64,000 nucleotides of DNA, taken from the NCBI GenBank assembly GCA_963662175.1, contig OY759222.1, forward strand, positions 20,098,222-20,162,221. The letters run 5' to 3'. Origin of the DNA: Aradus depressus (Eukaryota; Arthropoda; Insecta; Hemiptera; Aradidae). The notes beneath the pieces are model-generated. The model made no database searches, was not told the origin of the DNA, and saw only the letters and a program-made list of their open reading frames with translations. Of this stretch, positions 9,435 through 20,145 are shown one piece after another (position 1 is the stretch's first letter; every line of letters begins with the position of its first letter). Both the position numbers and the translations under genes were made by a program.

Positions 9435-10350
9435 AAGTTGTTGATTGAAATAAAAATTGTTGAAGCTAGGGCCATTGTACTTGATTGTTTTTTTGATTAT
9501 CTACAGTAAGTGTTTTTGAACTTAATTAATGTGTGAAAATTCTTGCCAAGTGTTATTTATACTTAATGCAATTATTTTCAATAAATAAAATTATTATATA
9601 TATATATTTCAATGCAATTATATAATAATATTATATACTGTGTATTCTATTATAAAGCCCACTTTTGATGTTTTGTTTTTTCATATATTATATGAAATAA
9701 AATTATTTAAAAAAACAAGTTGTCTATTTAATAATTTATTTTGAAGTGTGCCCCTCCAAGTTCACATACGCACACAAACATACGCTCACGTCGCAAATAA
9801 TATGAAATTCCGTTGAAAACTCGAATCTGAGATTTTTGCAGGATTACAATTCTTTGTACTGAAAGTAAAAAAGTAGTAAAAATGTGGCAAAACATTTCTT
9901 CACGAATTTATGAGTAAGTTCGTTGAGTTTATGACTTCAAATCACTGTCTCTTCTTTAAGAAATTGTAATTAGATTGTATCTTCAAGTTTCAACTAACAG
10001 ACAACGTGATCATCTATCAGTCACAATAGTGGGAAGATTTGTCTTTGGTAATCGGTTGATTGTCGTAAAACTCCTTGCGAAATGTTATTAAAAAGTGCAA
10101 CATCAATCGAGAAGGAAGGATGGTTAGTAAATTTACATATATCTTTTAACTTTGACCAGTTTTATGTCCTATGGGAGAGTTCTCGTCTTCCTTTATGTCT
10201 CTCACTCCAATCCGCAGATTGTAGATTGTTACTCTACTGTTTCATCAGTCCAGTTGGAACATAACTTGGTTATCACTTGTTACCACACATTCCTAGCACG
10301 ATATAGTCATTTATATGCACATAATATGAATATAAATAAATAAATATAGC
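9435..10350. other. Unassigned AT-rich stretch
   Basis: Contains an (AT)-rich block near 9590-9640 and a (GA)n tract at 10352-10370. No gene or recognised interspersed repeat. Open frames at 10082 and 10152 overlap in two frames and lack domains. Confidence 0.5.
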
Positions 10351-10439
10351 ATAGAGAGAGAGAGAGAGAGAAGATTTAAATAGAAACTTAATAACAACCT
10401 AGCAACGAATATTTTAAATAAATATTTGCTACAATAGAA

Positions 10440-10692
10440 ACCCGGCCGAGGCCCCTTTTATCTGGGAGGTAAAATAAACTTAAGCACGCCGTCCTTCGGA
10501 TAGAACGTTAAGCGATGGTCCCGAACCTGTATGATGTCAGGTACTCGTTGAAGACCCCTGCCCTAGGTGAATAAAAATTTAGGGCTCCCATCGTAGAGTC
10601 CATGTCCACCAGTGACGAAAGAGTGCTCTGGTAGTTGGCGATATGACTTTGTAGTTAAAGCCCGGGCATGAGTCATAAAAACTAACTAGTTA
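10440..10692 (+). mobile_element. SINE-A copy, 5' truncated
   Basis: Begins in the B-box region (cccggccgaggcccc) and keeps the whole body to 'gcccgggcatgagtcataaa' and tail 'aactaactag'. A few deletions occur near 'agagtccatgtccacc'. Confidence 0.88.
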
Positions 10693-10846
10693 CAATAGAA
10701 AACATTTGATTTTATAAGGAAACTGTCTTTTAATAATATATGGTTTGGAACCCAGATCTACTGTACTCAGTGAGCTCACATGAGTATTGTTACGTTATTG
10801 TTTGTTTTTAAATATCAAAATAGTTTTTTAAATATGCTGAAAGTGT

Positions 10847-11155
10847 ATGAAAAAAAAAAAATACTCCAATAACCGCCGATAGAATGAATGTATCGACATG
10901 AAATTTTATGTTTAAAGTCAAAACCCAATGAGGACATAATCTGTCGATTTTCAGCGATATCGGCTGAACGGGAAGGGGCTTAATTCTAAAACCTTCATAA
11001 CTGCCGATATAATGAATTTATCGACACAAAATTTAGTATCAAGGATTTAGGAGCCCATGTGTAAGTCAACTATTGAATATTAGCGCAGACGGTCGATTGG
11101 TTTTGGAAGGGGAGCGAAAATATAATCGATTAATGCGTTCTGGGCGTAATAGGAG
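10847..11155 (+). repeat. Rep-G copy, two modules
   Basis: After an A-run it shows 'gaatgaatgtatcgacatga', 'gatatcggctgaac', a second 'gaatttatcgacacaaaatt' and the distal block 'gacggtcgattggttttgg', ending near 'gcgttctgggcg'. Confidence 0.8.
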
Positions 11156-11214
11156 GGTGTGGTTGTTTTAAATGACAGTTAAAACGCAAGAAAAAAAAAA
11201 TATATATTCAAAAA

Positions 11215-11345
11215 TATCGATATTGATAGTATTGATGTGGATATGGATCCCTAATATGGTATGGTGAGTGGTGATGGATGCTGGATGGTAGCGTAGCGTG
11301 GAGTGGAATGGTATGGATGTGGATGATGGGATGGTTAGTTAGGTA
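11215..11345 (+). repeat. GGATG-rich low-complexity block
   Basis: Degenerate short repeats of atggatg / tggtatgg / gtggatg dominate. Adjacent frames on both strands are low-complexity. Nothing else is seen up to 11735 apart from a YY1/Pho-like GCCATCTTG at 11568. Confidence 0.7.
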
Positions 11346-11734
11346 GGAAAGTGGTGTCTGTGGCAAGGTCAGGTGAGGCCAGTGGCCTCTGCCCTGTATT
11401 CCATCCACTCCCACTCCGCAGGACGGCACCGCGCACTCCGCACAGCCGTTATCCAGACCACTCTCCCGACGATACCTCCCTCCTAACCAGTCAACATTCA
11501 ATGGTCAAGTATCTCATGTCTACTCCCACCTATATCCACCATCCACCACTTTCTTCACTTGCCAACGCCATCTTGTCTACACTTGTTAATTGGAGCGCTG
11601 GGAACAAGTAGACGTCTATCGGCCCTTTCAAAGGACATTCTTCTCCTAAGGCATCATTTTCCATCGCCTACTGTAATTCTACGATAATCTGTCAAAACGT
11701 CGATGCGAAGTTATGAACAGAATTTCATAACATT

Positions 11735-12020
11735 CTGTTTGTCTATGAAGACGATAACTTCAGATAGAATGAATGTATCAACACATTTTATATGCGAATC
11801 CAAATACCTCTAACGACACCTATTAATTTGCAGCCGAATCGACCAATGGAGATTAGGGATGAGGCTTAACACAAAAACTTTAATAATTGCCCATTGAAGG
11901 GATATATCGACTTGCAATTTCATACTTGAAGTCAAAACCCAATGTAGACTGTCAATTTTCAGCGATATCAGCCAATGGGGAGGGGGCTCAATTCAAAAAC
12001 CCTAATAATTGCCAATAACT
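11735..12020 (+). repeat. Rep-G copy, proximal part, split by element H
   Basis: Modules 'gaatgaatgtatcaacac', 'gccgaatcgaccaatgg', 'tatatcgacttgcaatttc' and 'gatatcagccaatgggg' lead to 'cctaataattgccaata', where element H begins. The copy resumes at 12528. Confidence 0.78.
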
Positions 12021-12527
12021 TGAGTGACGCGGTTCTCACGAGAATTGATGTGTAAACATCTGGTTTAGTTTCAAAAATATGCTGTCGTGCACTGATTTTG
12101 ATTAAAATTTATTTTATAATGTTACAATAAGAAAAGTTGTGTGAAGAATTAAACTTTCAAATTTATTGTTCTTCGATTTCCTTTATACATGCAATTATAG
12201 GTTTGTGATGGCTAAAATAATTATATTTTTTTAGATTAGCTCTGCTATATTATTTTATTTTATCACAAATTTTAGCTATCGAAGCATCTTAAAAGTTTCT
12301 TACCGAAAGATCATTTTGTAGTTAGTAATATTGATATTTTAGTTAAATTCATGATGCGATAATGCAGTCAAAATATATTACACTTTCTTCGATGATTACA
12401 ACATTAAAAGTACCACGTAGAAGTAGAACATAAAAAGTATAAATATATTACACTTTTTTATTCCATGAACGTAGAAATGCTCAAAAAACAGCTGATGTCC
12501 CAGATAAAGAAGTGTGTAGTTGTGTGT
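12021..12527. mobile_element. Element H, copy 1
   Basis: Starts 'tgagtgacgcggttctcacg', 'agaattgatgtgtaaacatc' and ends 'ataaagaagtgtgtagttg'. It interrupts Rep-G: the flanks read gccaata and gccgata, a likely 7-bp target duplication with one change. Copy 2 (43600-44415) shares both ends and middle blocks. No coding capacity is seen. Confidence 0.65.
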
Positions 12528-12655
12528 GCCGATAGACAAAATTTAGTATGAGAATTTAGGAGACGCTTTGTAAGTTAACTATTGAATATTAGCGCGAATG
12601 GTCGACTTGTTGATTAATTCGTTCTGGTGGTCCATTGCCGATGATTCACGGACAC
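12528..12655 (+). repeat. Rep-G copy, distal part
   Basis: Continuation of the copy at 11735: 'caaaatttagtatgagaatt', 'gtaagttaactattgaatat', 'ttgattaattcgttctgg' and the terminal hairpin 'ccgatgattcacgg'. Confidence 0.78.
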
Positions 12656-12693
12656 TTTTTAATATGTATTTAAGAAATGTACCTGAAAACAGG

Positions 12694-12778
12694 CGCTGGA
12701 TGTTGTAAATAACTAAATACGAGTATAAGACCATTATAGAGACATGGCTAATAAGCATCGTACATAAGGTCAATGAAG
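12694..12778 (+). repeat. SINE-B 3' fragment
   Basis: Only the 3' end is present: 'tgtaaataactaaatacga', 'accattatagagacatggct' and 'catcgtacataaggtc'. It matches the fuller SINE-B copies at 13858 and 27174. Confidence 0.7.
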
Positions 12779-12794
12779 AAAAAAAAAAAACGTT

Positions 12795-12872
12795 TTTGTT
12801 CTTCCAAAATCAATCGACGGGGCTAAAAAATCAAATGGTAACTTACATAAGGGCTTATGAATTCTCATACTA
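12795..12872 (-). repeat. Rep-G distal fragment
   Basis: 'ccaaaatcaatcgacgggg' and 'taacttacataagggctt' to 'attctcatactaa' on the minus strand. Element J copy 1 begins immediately after. Confidence 0.7.
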
Positions 12873-12878
12873 ATAATA

Positions 12879-13205
12879 TGAAGATGGCTGATGTAGTGAG
12901 AAGTGATAATTTCACAGGATGTCAAATATAAGATAGTCTGACCTCTCACAGATTTTTATTGGTAGTAATAGCTAGCCGGCTTTCGAGGTTTCCCTCATCA
13001 TCAGGCAGTCTACAAAAGAAACCATCCTGATAAAAAAAAATAAATTTTTTTTTTTTTTTTTTTTTTTTTAATCATGATGGTTTCTTTTGTAGACTGCCTG
13101 GTGATGAGGGAAACTTCGAAAGCCGGCTAGCTATTACTACCAATAAAAATCTGGAAGAGGTCAGACTATATTTTATTTGACAACCTGTGAAATAATCACT
13201 TCTAA
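12879..13205. mobile_element. Element J, copy 1 (long palindrome)
   Basis: Two arms of about 135-150 bp, 12879-13028 and 13071-13205, are inverted copies ('gataatttcacagg', 'ctagccggctttcgagg', 'cagtctacaaaagaaac'), separated by an A/T tract of about 40 bp. Copy 2 at 14437-14895 shares the arms. The element is noncoding. Confidence 0.85.
12981..13003 (-). other. Hammerhead-like core, element J1 left arm
   Basis: Minus strand: CTGATGA, T, GAGG, loop GAAA, CCTC, GAAA. Stem II is a perfect four-base pair with a GNRA loop. One extra base separates it from the CUGAUGA box. The opposite arm (13098-13121, plus) has CTGGTGA and a weaker stem. Confidence 0.4.
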
Positions 13206-13532
13206 CGAATACCTGACATGGTATAGGACGAAGGATGGCGAGCTCAGGGTATTTCCACCTTCCAGATCAGGGCCTGGGCCGGGTTTCGGTGAATATCAGC
13301 GTCGAACTTCTGGCCTATATAACCTCCCCTATTTAGGGGTGGCACAAACTGGTAGAAAACCGGTTTGCAGTCACAAAGTCTTCTACTTTTTTTCTCTCTA
13401 ATATAGAGAAAATGATTATGTTTAGAACAAAAATATAGAAAAATGTTTGCCCACATTTGCATTGTATTGTGGTAACAGCTCTTGTATAATATTATAAGCT
13501 CCTCTGAATAGATGTTTCCAAGGGGGTTGAAA

Positions 13533-13846
13533 ACCAGTTTTTACGAAGTATAGGGCAAGTTATGTAATTCAATATTGAATTTTTACTAGAAATTTTCCGA
13601 CGTGTATGTGTGTCTGTGAACAAGTCCCGTTAAAATGAACATTTTATATGTGGACTCAGAACTTTGTAAGGATGACACCTATTTATTTTCCGTGGATACG
13701 ACCTAAGGGAAGGGGGATGAGAGATCAGAGGGGGGCTCAACTCAAAAACCTTAATAACTGTCGATATAATGAACATATCGACACACAATATACGATTAAT
13801 TTTGGATGAAGAGCGAAAACTTAATTGATTAACTCTTACCTGATTT
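13533..13846 (+). repeat. Rep-G copy, partial
   Basis: Reads from 'cgaagtatagggcaagttat' through 'gtgtctgtgaacaagtccc', 'gatgacacctatttatttt' and 'cgatataatgaacatatcg' to 'gcgaaaacttaattgatt'. A SINE-B copy abuts its end. Confidence 0.8.
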
Positions 13847-13857
13847 TTTTTTTTTTT

Positions 13858-14060
13858 TTTTGCCTTATTTACAATGCATATTAGCCATGACTCTTATAAT
13901 GGTGTTATCTAGTTATTTACGACATCTATGGCCCCTGGAGGGAGTTTTATCTACGAAATAAAACTCACTCCCGAACGGGATTCGAACCCGCAAACCAAGG
14001 TGAGATCATGCGACCAAAGCCCTACTCTCTAGCCCGCACGGCCACCACGTCTCCGTATTT
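13858..14060 (-). mobile_element. SINE-B copy (tRNA-Ser/Leu-like head)
   Basis: On the minus strand the head is 'gtggtggccgtgcgggct' followed by a B box GGTTCGAATCC, then 'gggagtgagttttatttcg', 'ccatagatgtcgtaaata' and 'cataagagtcatggct'-type sequence ending in a long A tract. The GGCCGTGCGGGC spacing resembles class II tRNAs (Ser or Leu, normally GGCCGAGNGGTTAAGGC). Confidence 0.8.
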
Positions 14061-14436
14061 TCACTTATATACTTAAAATAATTGTATTCTTTAAACTCCC
14101 TCCCTCCCCCCCCCAAAAAAAAAAAAAAAAAAATCCTCTGACGCCTATGGATGTTATGTTTAGGAGCTCTTCTTGTATCAAGTTTGCAACAGTGCCGTAA
14201 CATGTGTTTTTCTGCGTAGGTTTTTATTATGTAACCTTGCCCCCCTCATGTCTCATACATACACACTCAACATCACACATTGATCGGTGCTGCTATCTTG
14301 CGAAACTCAATATGGCAGCTCTCTACTTTTTTTTTTCTTTCTTTTTTTGTATTCCTCGAACCACGAACGATGATTTTTCTCACCAATAATTAATTCCATT
14401 CAGAGTTTTGCTCATTTCAATTTGTAACAGGGATTA

Positions 14437-14895
14437 CATCACAGGTTGTCAAATAAAATATAGTCTGACTTCTCACAGATTCTTATTAGTAGTGGTACCT
14501 AGCCGGCTTTCGAGGTTTCCCTCATCAGGCAGTCTACAAAAGAAATCATCCTTAATATAATATAAAGGCAAAAACAAAAAATTAAAAACAAGTTTTTGAA
14601 TTAACCATACCTGATAAAATTTTTTTTGAATAGAACTAAATAAGTTTATAATAAAAATAAATAAATAAAACAATCTAAAACGTTAACAATTTAAAATATC
14701 ATGGAGGGGGACAGACGAGTTATTGCTGTCCACCATCTGAGTCACAACTGGGAGAACGGAGTACGTGAGATGATGAAGGAAACCTCGAAAGCCGGCTAGC
14801 TACCACTACTAATAAAAATCTGTGAGAGGTCAGACTACATTTTATTTGACAACCTGTGAAATAATCACTTCTCACTACATCAGCCATCTTTATAT
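14437..14895. mobile_element. Element J, copy 2
   Basis: Inverted ends (14437-14560 and 14761-14895) match element J copy 1 and enclose about 200 bp of unrelated AT-rich sequence. It is bounded by the 12-bp direct repeat TAACAGGGATTA (14425-14436 and 14896-14907). SINE-A then inserted at the right-hand copy of this repeat. Confidence 0.85.
14508..14528 (-). other. Hammerhead-like core, element J2 left arm
   Basis: Minus strand: CTGATGA followed directly by GGGAAACCTC and GAAA. Here the stem II closing pair is G-C next to the boxes, as in canonical hammerheads (G-C, G-T, G-C with an AAAC loop). It is the closest match to the consensus in the window. Stems I and III are not resolved. Confidence 0.42.
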
Positions 14896-14905
14896 TAACA
14901 GGGAT

Positions 14906-15256
14906 TAGGTTAGGTTTTATGACTCATGCCCGGGCTTTAACTATGAGGTAATATCGCCTACTACCAGAGCGCTCTTTCGTCACTCTGGTGGACATGAGCC
15001 CGACTCTACTGTGGGAGTCCTAAATTTTGCCTACCCTAAATTTTTATTCATCTAGGGTAGGGGTCTAGGGGTCTTTAACGAGTACCTGACATCGTACAGG
15101 CTCGGGACCATCGCTTAACGTCCCATCCGAAGGACGGCGTGCTTAAGTTTATTTTACCTCCCAGATAAAATAAACTAAGGGCCTCGGTCGGGCTACGAAC
15201 CCACGACCTTGAGCTCAGAAGTCAAGCACGCATACCACTGAGCTACCGGCGCCCTC
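14906..15256 (-). mobile_element. SINE-A, full length with 13-bp target duplication
   Basis: Full SINE-A on the minus strand: CCTAA-type tail next to 14906 (read as taggttagg), body, B box, A box and the 5' end gagggcgcc at 15248-15256. Flanked by TTAACAGGGATTA at 14895-14907 and 15257-15269. The tail overlaps the left duplication by two bases, so the exact 3' end is ambiguous. 'ggggtctaggggtct' shows a small internal duplication. Confidence 0.95.
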
Positions 15257-15305
15257 TTAACAGGGATTACAAGTTGGAAGAAAACTAAAATAATATATTT
15301 AATCT

Positions 15306-15405
15306 GAGGTACTCGTTGATCCTTCTCATCTTAGAATTAAACTTGGGTGGGTAGCCTTGAGTCCACCAGAGCGACGATAGAGCGCTCTGCTAGTAGGTCA
15401 TATGA
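15306..15405 (+). repeat. SINE-A fragment, internal
   Basis: 'gaggtactcgttgatcc', then 'gtccaccagagcgacgatag' and 'agcgctctgctagtagg'. Both ends of the SINE are missing. Confidence 0.65.
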
Positions 15406-15486
15406 ATGATTAGTATAATAATCTAGTCGAAACTATATGAAAAAAAAAAAGAAATGAACTGTATATATATATATATAAATCAATTA

Positions 15487-15833
15487 GAGGGCGCCGGTAG
15501 CTCAGTGGTATGCGTGCTTGACTTCTGAGCTCAAGGTTGTGGGTTCGTAGCCCGACCGAGGCCCTTCGTTTATTTTATCTGGGAGGTAAAATAAACTTAA
15601 GCACGCCGTCCTTCGGATGGGACGTTAAGCGATGGTCCCGAGCCTGTACGATGTCAGGTACTCGTTAAAGACCCCTACCCTAGATGAATAAAAATTTAGG
15701 GTAGGCAAAATTTAGGACTCCCACAGTAGAGTCGGGCTCATGTCCACCAGAGTGACGAAAGAGCGCTCTGGTAGTTGGCGATATGACCTCGTAGTTAAAG
15801 CCCGGGCATGAGTCATAAAACCTAACCTAACCT
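15487..15833 (+). mobile_element. SINE-A, full length reference copy with target duplication
   Basis: Best plus-strand copy. Head gagggcgccggtagctcag, B box, body blocks 'acgccgtccttcggatggg', 'cgatggtcccgagcctg', 'caggtactcgttaaagacc', 'agagcgctctggtag', 'gcccgggcatgagtcat', and tail aaaacctaacctaacct. Flanked by TATAAATCAATT (15474-15485 and 15833-15844), so it inserted by target-primed reverse transcription. The 'ccttcggatgggacgttaa' block resembles conserved SINE core domains, which I cannot name with certainty. Confidence 0.96.
15498..15552 (+). promoter_or_regulatory. RNA polymerase III internal promoter of SINE-A
   Basis: A box TAGCTCAGTGG (15498-15508) matches TRGYNNANNNG. B box GGTTCGTAGCC (15542-15552) matches GGTTCRANNCC with one change; the copy at 33343 has the perfect GGTTCGAAACC. 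Spacing of about 35 bp is normal for a tRNA gene. The head does not fold into a clean tRNA cloverleaf, so it is not called a tRNA gene. Confidence 0.8.
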
Positions 15834-15844
15834 ATAAATCAATT

Positions 15845-16371
15845 TTTAAAAAAATAATAATAAAAGAATAATACCCACGTGAGAAGTCGAACTATCATTT
15901 GCCTCATAGACTTTATCAATCAGTAACAGTTCTATTAATCCAACCTGATTTCTTATTATCAGTCATTATATATTCAACCATTTCTCAATTGCAATTTTCA
16001 ACTTTTTCAAAATTCACATTGCATTATGAGTTGCGATAGACTGTTGCAACAGCCAAACATAGATCATTTGCTAACTCATTAATTATATTCTATTAATTGT
16101 CTAATTGCCTGAAATACCATTAAATTTAATAGAAACACTTTCTCGTTTTACGGCCCATTCAACGTCCAACTAATAACGCCACTGTGTTAACGGACCTCTC
16201 TGTTGGTTCACTTTTTAGACTGTTTAGATTTAAACAGTATTTTATTGACGTTACGTCATACTTATAGGTACGTTAACTTAACGCACTGTTGAATTTCAAT
16301 TAATTTCTGCCTATATGGAATTTAATTTTTTTTATTTTATTATTTTTTTTTTTTTTTCAATAGGCAGTCTT
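15845..16371. other. Unassigned AT-rich stretch
   Basis: No gene, repeat family or long open frame is recognised. A T-rich tract (16320-16358) precedes the LINE insertion. Confidence 0.5.
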
Positions 16372-16383
16372 TAATTAAAAGTT

Positions 16384-16699
16384 AATGGATCTAAGACCTA
16401 TGACAGGGCTGATTACAGGACACTGTCATATGAACAAACATCTACATGGCATCGCTAGAAGCCCTCTGTGCAGGAAATGTGGCGAAGAAAATGAGACTCC
16501 GGTTCATATTTTAAGCCGTTGCGGGGAACTAGAAAGCAGACGTTTTCACTGCTTCGGATCTGCCATAAAAGAAACCGAAGCAGATAATGGAATGAACCTG
16601 CAGAAGAATCCTGGACTTTATTAAAGATACAGGGCTGCTGTAGGGACCAACACACACAGGGCACACAATAGGCCTACTCTAAAAAAATAATAATAATAA
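16384..16699 (+). mobile_element. LINE insertion, 5' truncated, 12-bp target duplication
   Basis: TAATTAAAAGTT occurs at 16372-16383 and 16700-16711, bounding a 316-bp insertion that ends in an (ATA)n tail (16681-16699). It contains the last part of ORF2 and about 55 bp of 3' UTR. Confidence 0.9.
16385..16643 (+). pseudogene. LINE ORF2 C-terminus (R1/LOA-like), frameshifted
   Basis: The frame encodes MTGLITGHCHMNKHLHGI then SPLCRKCGEENETPVHILS and RCGELES. GHC..NKHLH, CRKCGEE-ETP.HIL and RC are typical of the C-terminal part (RNase H edge plus CCHC knuckle) of R1/LOA/Jockey-type LINEs. The frame stops at 16624, but a +1 frame from about 16599 gives RRILDFIKDTGLL and a stop at 16641-16643, the normal type of LINE ending, so one frameshift separates the two. 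Confidence 0.85.
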
Positions 16700-16959
16700 T
16701 AATTAAAAGTTTAACACAAGGTTTCCTTGCTGATTTGATGTGTGCCTTTGAATTGTCAATTATGTGTACATTAGTAACTGGAATGTTCAAGAAAATGTAC
16801 GACATTAGGAGAGCTTTACGTGGTATCGATCAAAAATTGTCTATTGAGCTTTTAACTTGATTTCATGTTTCTAGAAAATTATAAGTACGACGCATGGAAA
16901 ATCTGAAGGAAATCTTTTCATTTGTTAGGTAAAATATCGAAAAATATAAAATGTTGGGT

Positions 16960-17073
16960 ACTTCCTGAAGATACTCCTCACCCTAAGAATTAAACCTGGG
17001 TTGGCAAAATTTAGGACTCCCATAGTAGAGTCGGGCTCATGTCCACCAGAGCTCTGGTAGTAGGGGATATGAT
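16960..17073 (+). repeat. SINE-A fragment, distal body
   Basis: 'ttggcaaaatttaggactcc', 'agagtcgggctcatgtccac', 'agctctggtagtagggg'. The 5' half and tail are missing, and 13 bp between 'ccagag' and 'ctctgg' are deleted. Confidence 0.75.
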
Positions 17074-17079
17074 TCACAA

Positions 17080-17190
17080 GTCCTCAAGTAATGCACCTAT
17101 TAATTTTCAGTTCAATCGGACAACGGAGAAGGAGAGTTTAGAGGTAGAGTGGGTATTTATTACTAATTAATTAGTTAGGGAAGTAAGTTT
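17080..17190 (+). repeat. Rep-G fragment
   Basis: 'cacctattaattttcagttc' and 'aatcggacaacggagaagg' followed by a decayed end 'gttagggaagtaag'. Confidence 0.55.
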
Positions 17191-17233
17191 CTGTTCCTTT
17201 ATTGACTACATACACCACCTTGACTTTGATAGT

Positions 17234-17576
17234 TAGGTTAGGTTTTATGACTCATGCCCGGGCTTTAACTACGAGGTCATATCGCCTACTACCAGAGCGC
17301 TCTTTCGTCAATCTGGTGGACATGAGCCCGACTCTACTGTGCGAGTCCTAAATTTTGCCTACCCTAAATTTTTATTCATCTAGGGTAGGGGTCTTTAACG
17401 AGTACCTGACATCGTACAGGCTCGGGACCATCGCTTAACATCCCATCCGAAGGACGGCGTGCTTAAGTTTATTTTACCTCCCAGATAAAATAAACTAAGG
17501 GCCTCGGTCGGGCTACGAACCCACGACCTTGAGCTCAGAAGTCAAGCACGCATACCACTGAGCTACCGGCGCCCTC
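17234..17576 (-). mobile_element. SINE-A, full length with 12-bp target duplication
   Basis: Complete minus-strand copy from the TAGG-type tail to gagggcgcc. GACTTTGATAGT flanks it (17222-17233 and 17577-17588). It differs from the 14906 and 15487 copies by a few substitutions, which suggests recent activity of the family. Confidence 0.95.
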
Positions 17577-17588
17577 GACTTTGATAGT

Positions 17589-18000
17589 GATAAGTAATAT
17601 AGGGGAGGATGGCTGAGGCCAGGGTAGCTGTTGTAGGTTGAGGGGGTGGAGCACTAGAGGGGTATACAATGAAGTGACGGGCGGACTGGTGGCGGCGATG
17701 TGCATAGTACAGAGGACGAGGAGACGGGAGAGGGGCGGTGAGACAGACCAAGAGAGAGAGAGAGAGAGACTGATCGATATAGGTTGGGAAAATAAGGGGG
17801 GGAGGGGGTCTTTATACTGCAATGCGTTTGTAGGGGAACCAGAACCGGGTGAGGAGCCAGCCGCGGCGTCACAGAGACCAAAGCAAAGGAGAGTAGAGTA
17901 GTGACCAAACAGTCCCCAACTATATGCAGCCCATCTTGGAGATCACTCGAATCCAACCGTATAATGTTCCCAGACAAGGATTGTCAGAACAGAAATATGT
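17589..18000. other. Purine-rich unique stretch with (GA)n
   Basis: G-rich on the plus strand with a (GA)n tract (17749-17769). Several overlapping open frames on both strands are short and low-complexity. No repeat family recognised; a regulatory role is possible but unproven. Confidence 0.45.
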
Positions 18001-18715
18001 TCATTTAAAAAAAAATGTTGAACAAAAACTTTGTGTGTTCATTGGGAAAGAAGGAGTAGGAACGAAAATATCCCTTCCGACTTCCTGAACAGCAATCCCA
18101 TCCCTTCAGAAAACGAAGTTCGCTATCTAGTGTCTCATACTTGAATCCTTACACCAGACTGAAAAGACGATACAAACTGTTAAACGACTAATATATAACG
18201 CAATACTCAAGCATATATGACTTGCATCATTCTGCCAAAGCTTCCAATCCTTACAATCCAAAATCCTTCATACAATACCAATGCTCCTTATTACATCTTC
18301 TACAAAACCCTTCCACACTGATCTCAATATCCCATTTGTTACAGAATTAGCTAAATTCAGTTACAAAAAAATGATTTTCCTCCTTCAGTACTCACATTAA
18401 TGCTCTAGTTCGTACCCTTCCTTCTGCTACACTTCCCGAAAGAATGAGTAAATTTGATGGAACAAGTGTCTTTGTACAAAATGTATATATATATATCTTT
18501 GAAAAACAATGAATATATGATATTAAAGAAAATATGTTCAAAACAATAAATACAATGGGTACAAAGTAGAGTAAAAAAAATTATTATTTTTACAATTATT
18601 TTTTTTTGGCAATATATACTTACAATAGTCGTGTAATTATAATATAATCACATTTGGAAAATCCGGAATAATTTTGGAAATATTAAATACTTTTACGACT
18701 CCCTTATTACTTAAT

Positions 18716-19016
18716 GAGCTCAAGAACGTGGGTTCGAAATCCGACCGAGGCTCATAGTTTATTTTATCTGGGAGGTAAAATAAACTTAAGCACGCCATCC
18801 TTCGGATGGGACGTTAAGCGATGGTCCCGAGCCTGTACGATGTCAAAAACTCGTTAAAGACCCCTGCCCTAGGTGAATAAAAATTTAGGGTAGGCAAAAT
18901 TCAGAACTCCCACAGTAGAGTCGGGCTCGTGTCCACCAGAGTGAGGAACGAGCGCTTTGATAGTAGGCGATGTGATCTCTTAGTTAAAGCCCGAGCATGA
19001 GTCATAAAACCTAACT
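18716..19016 (+). mobile_element. SINE-A, 5' truncated in the tRNA head
   Basis: Starts at 'gagctcaagaacgtgggttc', just upstream of the B box, and is otherwise complete to 'gagtcataaaacctaact'. Confidence 0.9.
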
Positions 19017-19199
19017 CCTCGTTTGATATCGGTAATGTAACACGACTATGAGGTAAAGACGCCGTCAGAATTAGTCACTCAACAGAGAAGCTCATTTATC
19101 CCCAACTTAGCTCAGTGCGCACTGACTTTGTTGCTCATGAGGTATTCTCGCACCCCGCACTCCTTACAAAATTTTTTTTGGCTCCAAAAAGGACTAAAA

Positions 19200-19420
19200 A
19201 ATACCACTTTTTTCGAAATTTTATATGTAAATCCAAAACCCCATAACGTAACGAATATATCAATACGAAATTTAGTATGATGGATTAGAAGTCTCTGAGT
19301 AAAAAGACCCCCTATTAATTATTTTCAATTCAATCGGTAAATTGGTTCCAGAGGGAGATAATTAATTCATACTGGAGAAGTACAGTGCCGGTGATTCACC
19401 GACAACTTATTGTTCTTAGT
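19200..19420 (+). repeat. Rep-G copy, partial
   Basis: 'cgaaattttatatgtaaatc', 'gaatatatcaatacgaaatt' and the distal end 'gtgccggtgattcaccgaca' with its terminal hairpin intact. Confidence 0.78.
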
Positions 19421-19970
19421 GAGTGTACATGAAATTCCCGGAGGACTCGGTGACTGGAATATTTGCTGAAGTGTGTTGTTGGACCTGAACTAGGTGGAGA
19501 TAAGTTGACAGGTCGTCGTCGAGCGAACAGAGGAGACGTGAAGAGAGGTGGAATTCTTATGGGTGTGTGTTAGTGTGTGTATGTGAGCCTTGTTGCCAGA
19601 TCTTGGCACACATCACACATACATACACACAGACAACAGGCCAACCAGCCCAGTGGTCATCCTCCGCAACTCAACAACAACTAATCTACACTCCACCATG
19701 ACACATCATCTGTTTTAAATGATTGTGAATTCCCGAATCGATTCTCAAATCGATATCCGTTATTTATTTTTTTCTTTAATTTGTTCAATAAAAATATATT
19801 GAATTAAGGAATTGGCTTGCTAAGGATGGCCCTCGTAGCTGGAAAGTTGAGGAGCGATGTGATTTTCCAGATATCGATATGGAGAACCATACTTTATTTC
19901 CATGTTTCAGAATCATTTTCAAAACTGTTTTTATTATGAATAAAAGTTGGTGAATTAATCACCTTAAATT
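19421..19970. other. Unassigned stretch
   Basis: Holds GT-rich and CA-rich runs (19560-19640) that could pair with each other, and nothing recognisable as a gene. AT-rich from 19740. Confidence 0.45.
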
Positions 19971-19974
19971 TTAA

Positions 19975-20120
19975 AATCAATGGCTCTTCTTAATCCTCAT
20001 ACTAAATTTCGTGTTGATACATTCGTCACATAGCGAGTTATTAGGGTTTTTGTGTTGGACTCCATCCTCTGATCCCCCCCTCTACCATTTGGCTGAATAT
20101 TGATATGCAATGGGAATCAT
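19975..20120 (-). repeat. Rep-G fragment
   Basis: 'cctcatactaaatttcgtg', 'gatacattcgtcacatagc', 'ttattagggtttttgtgttg' and a C/T-rich line on the minus strand. Confidence 0.75.
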
Positions 20121-20145
20121 TAACCTTGCCTAACCAGGTTTAGTT

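Noticed and set aside
15487..15560. tRNA gene
   Set aside because: A and B boxes are good, but the head does not fold into a cloverleaf and is repeated as the 5' part of SINE-A.
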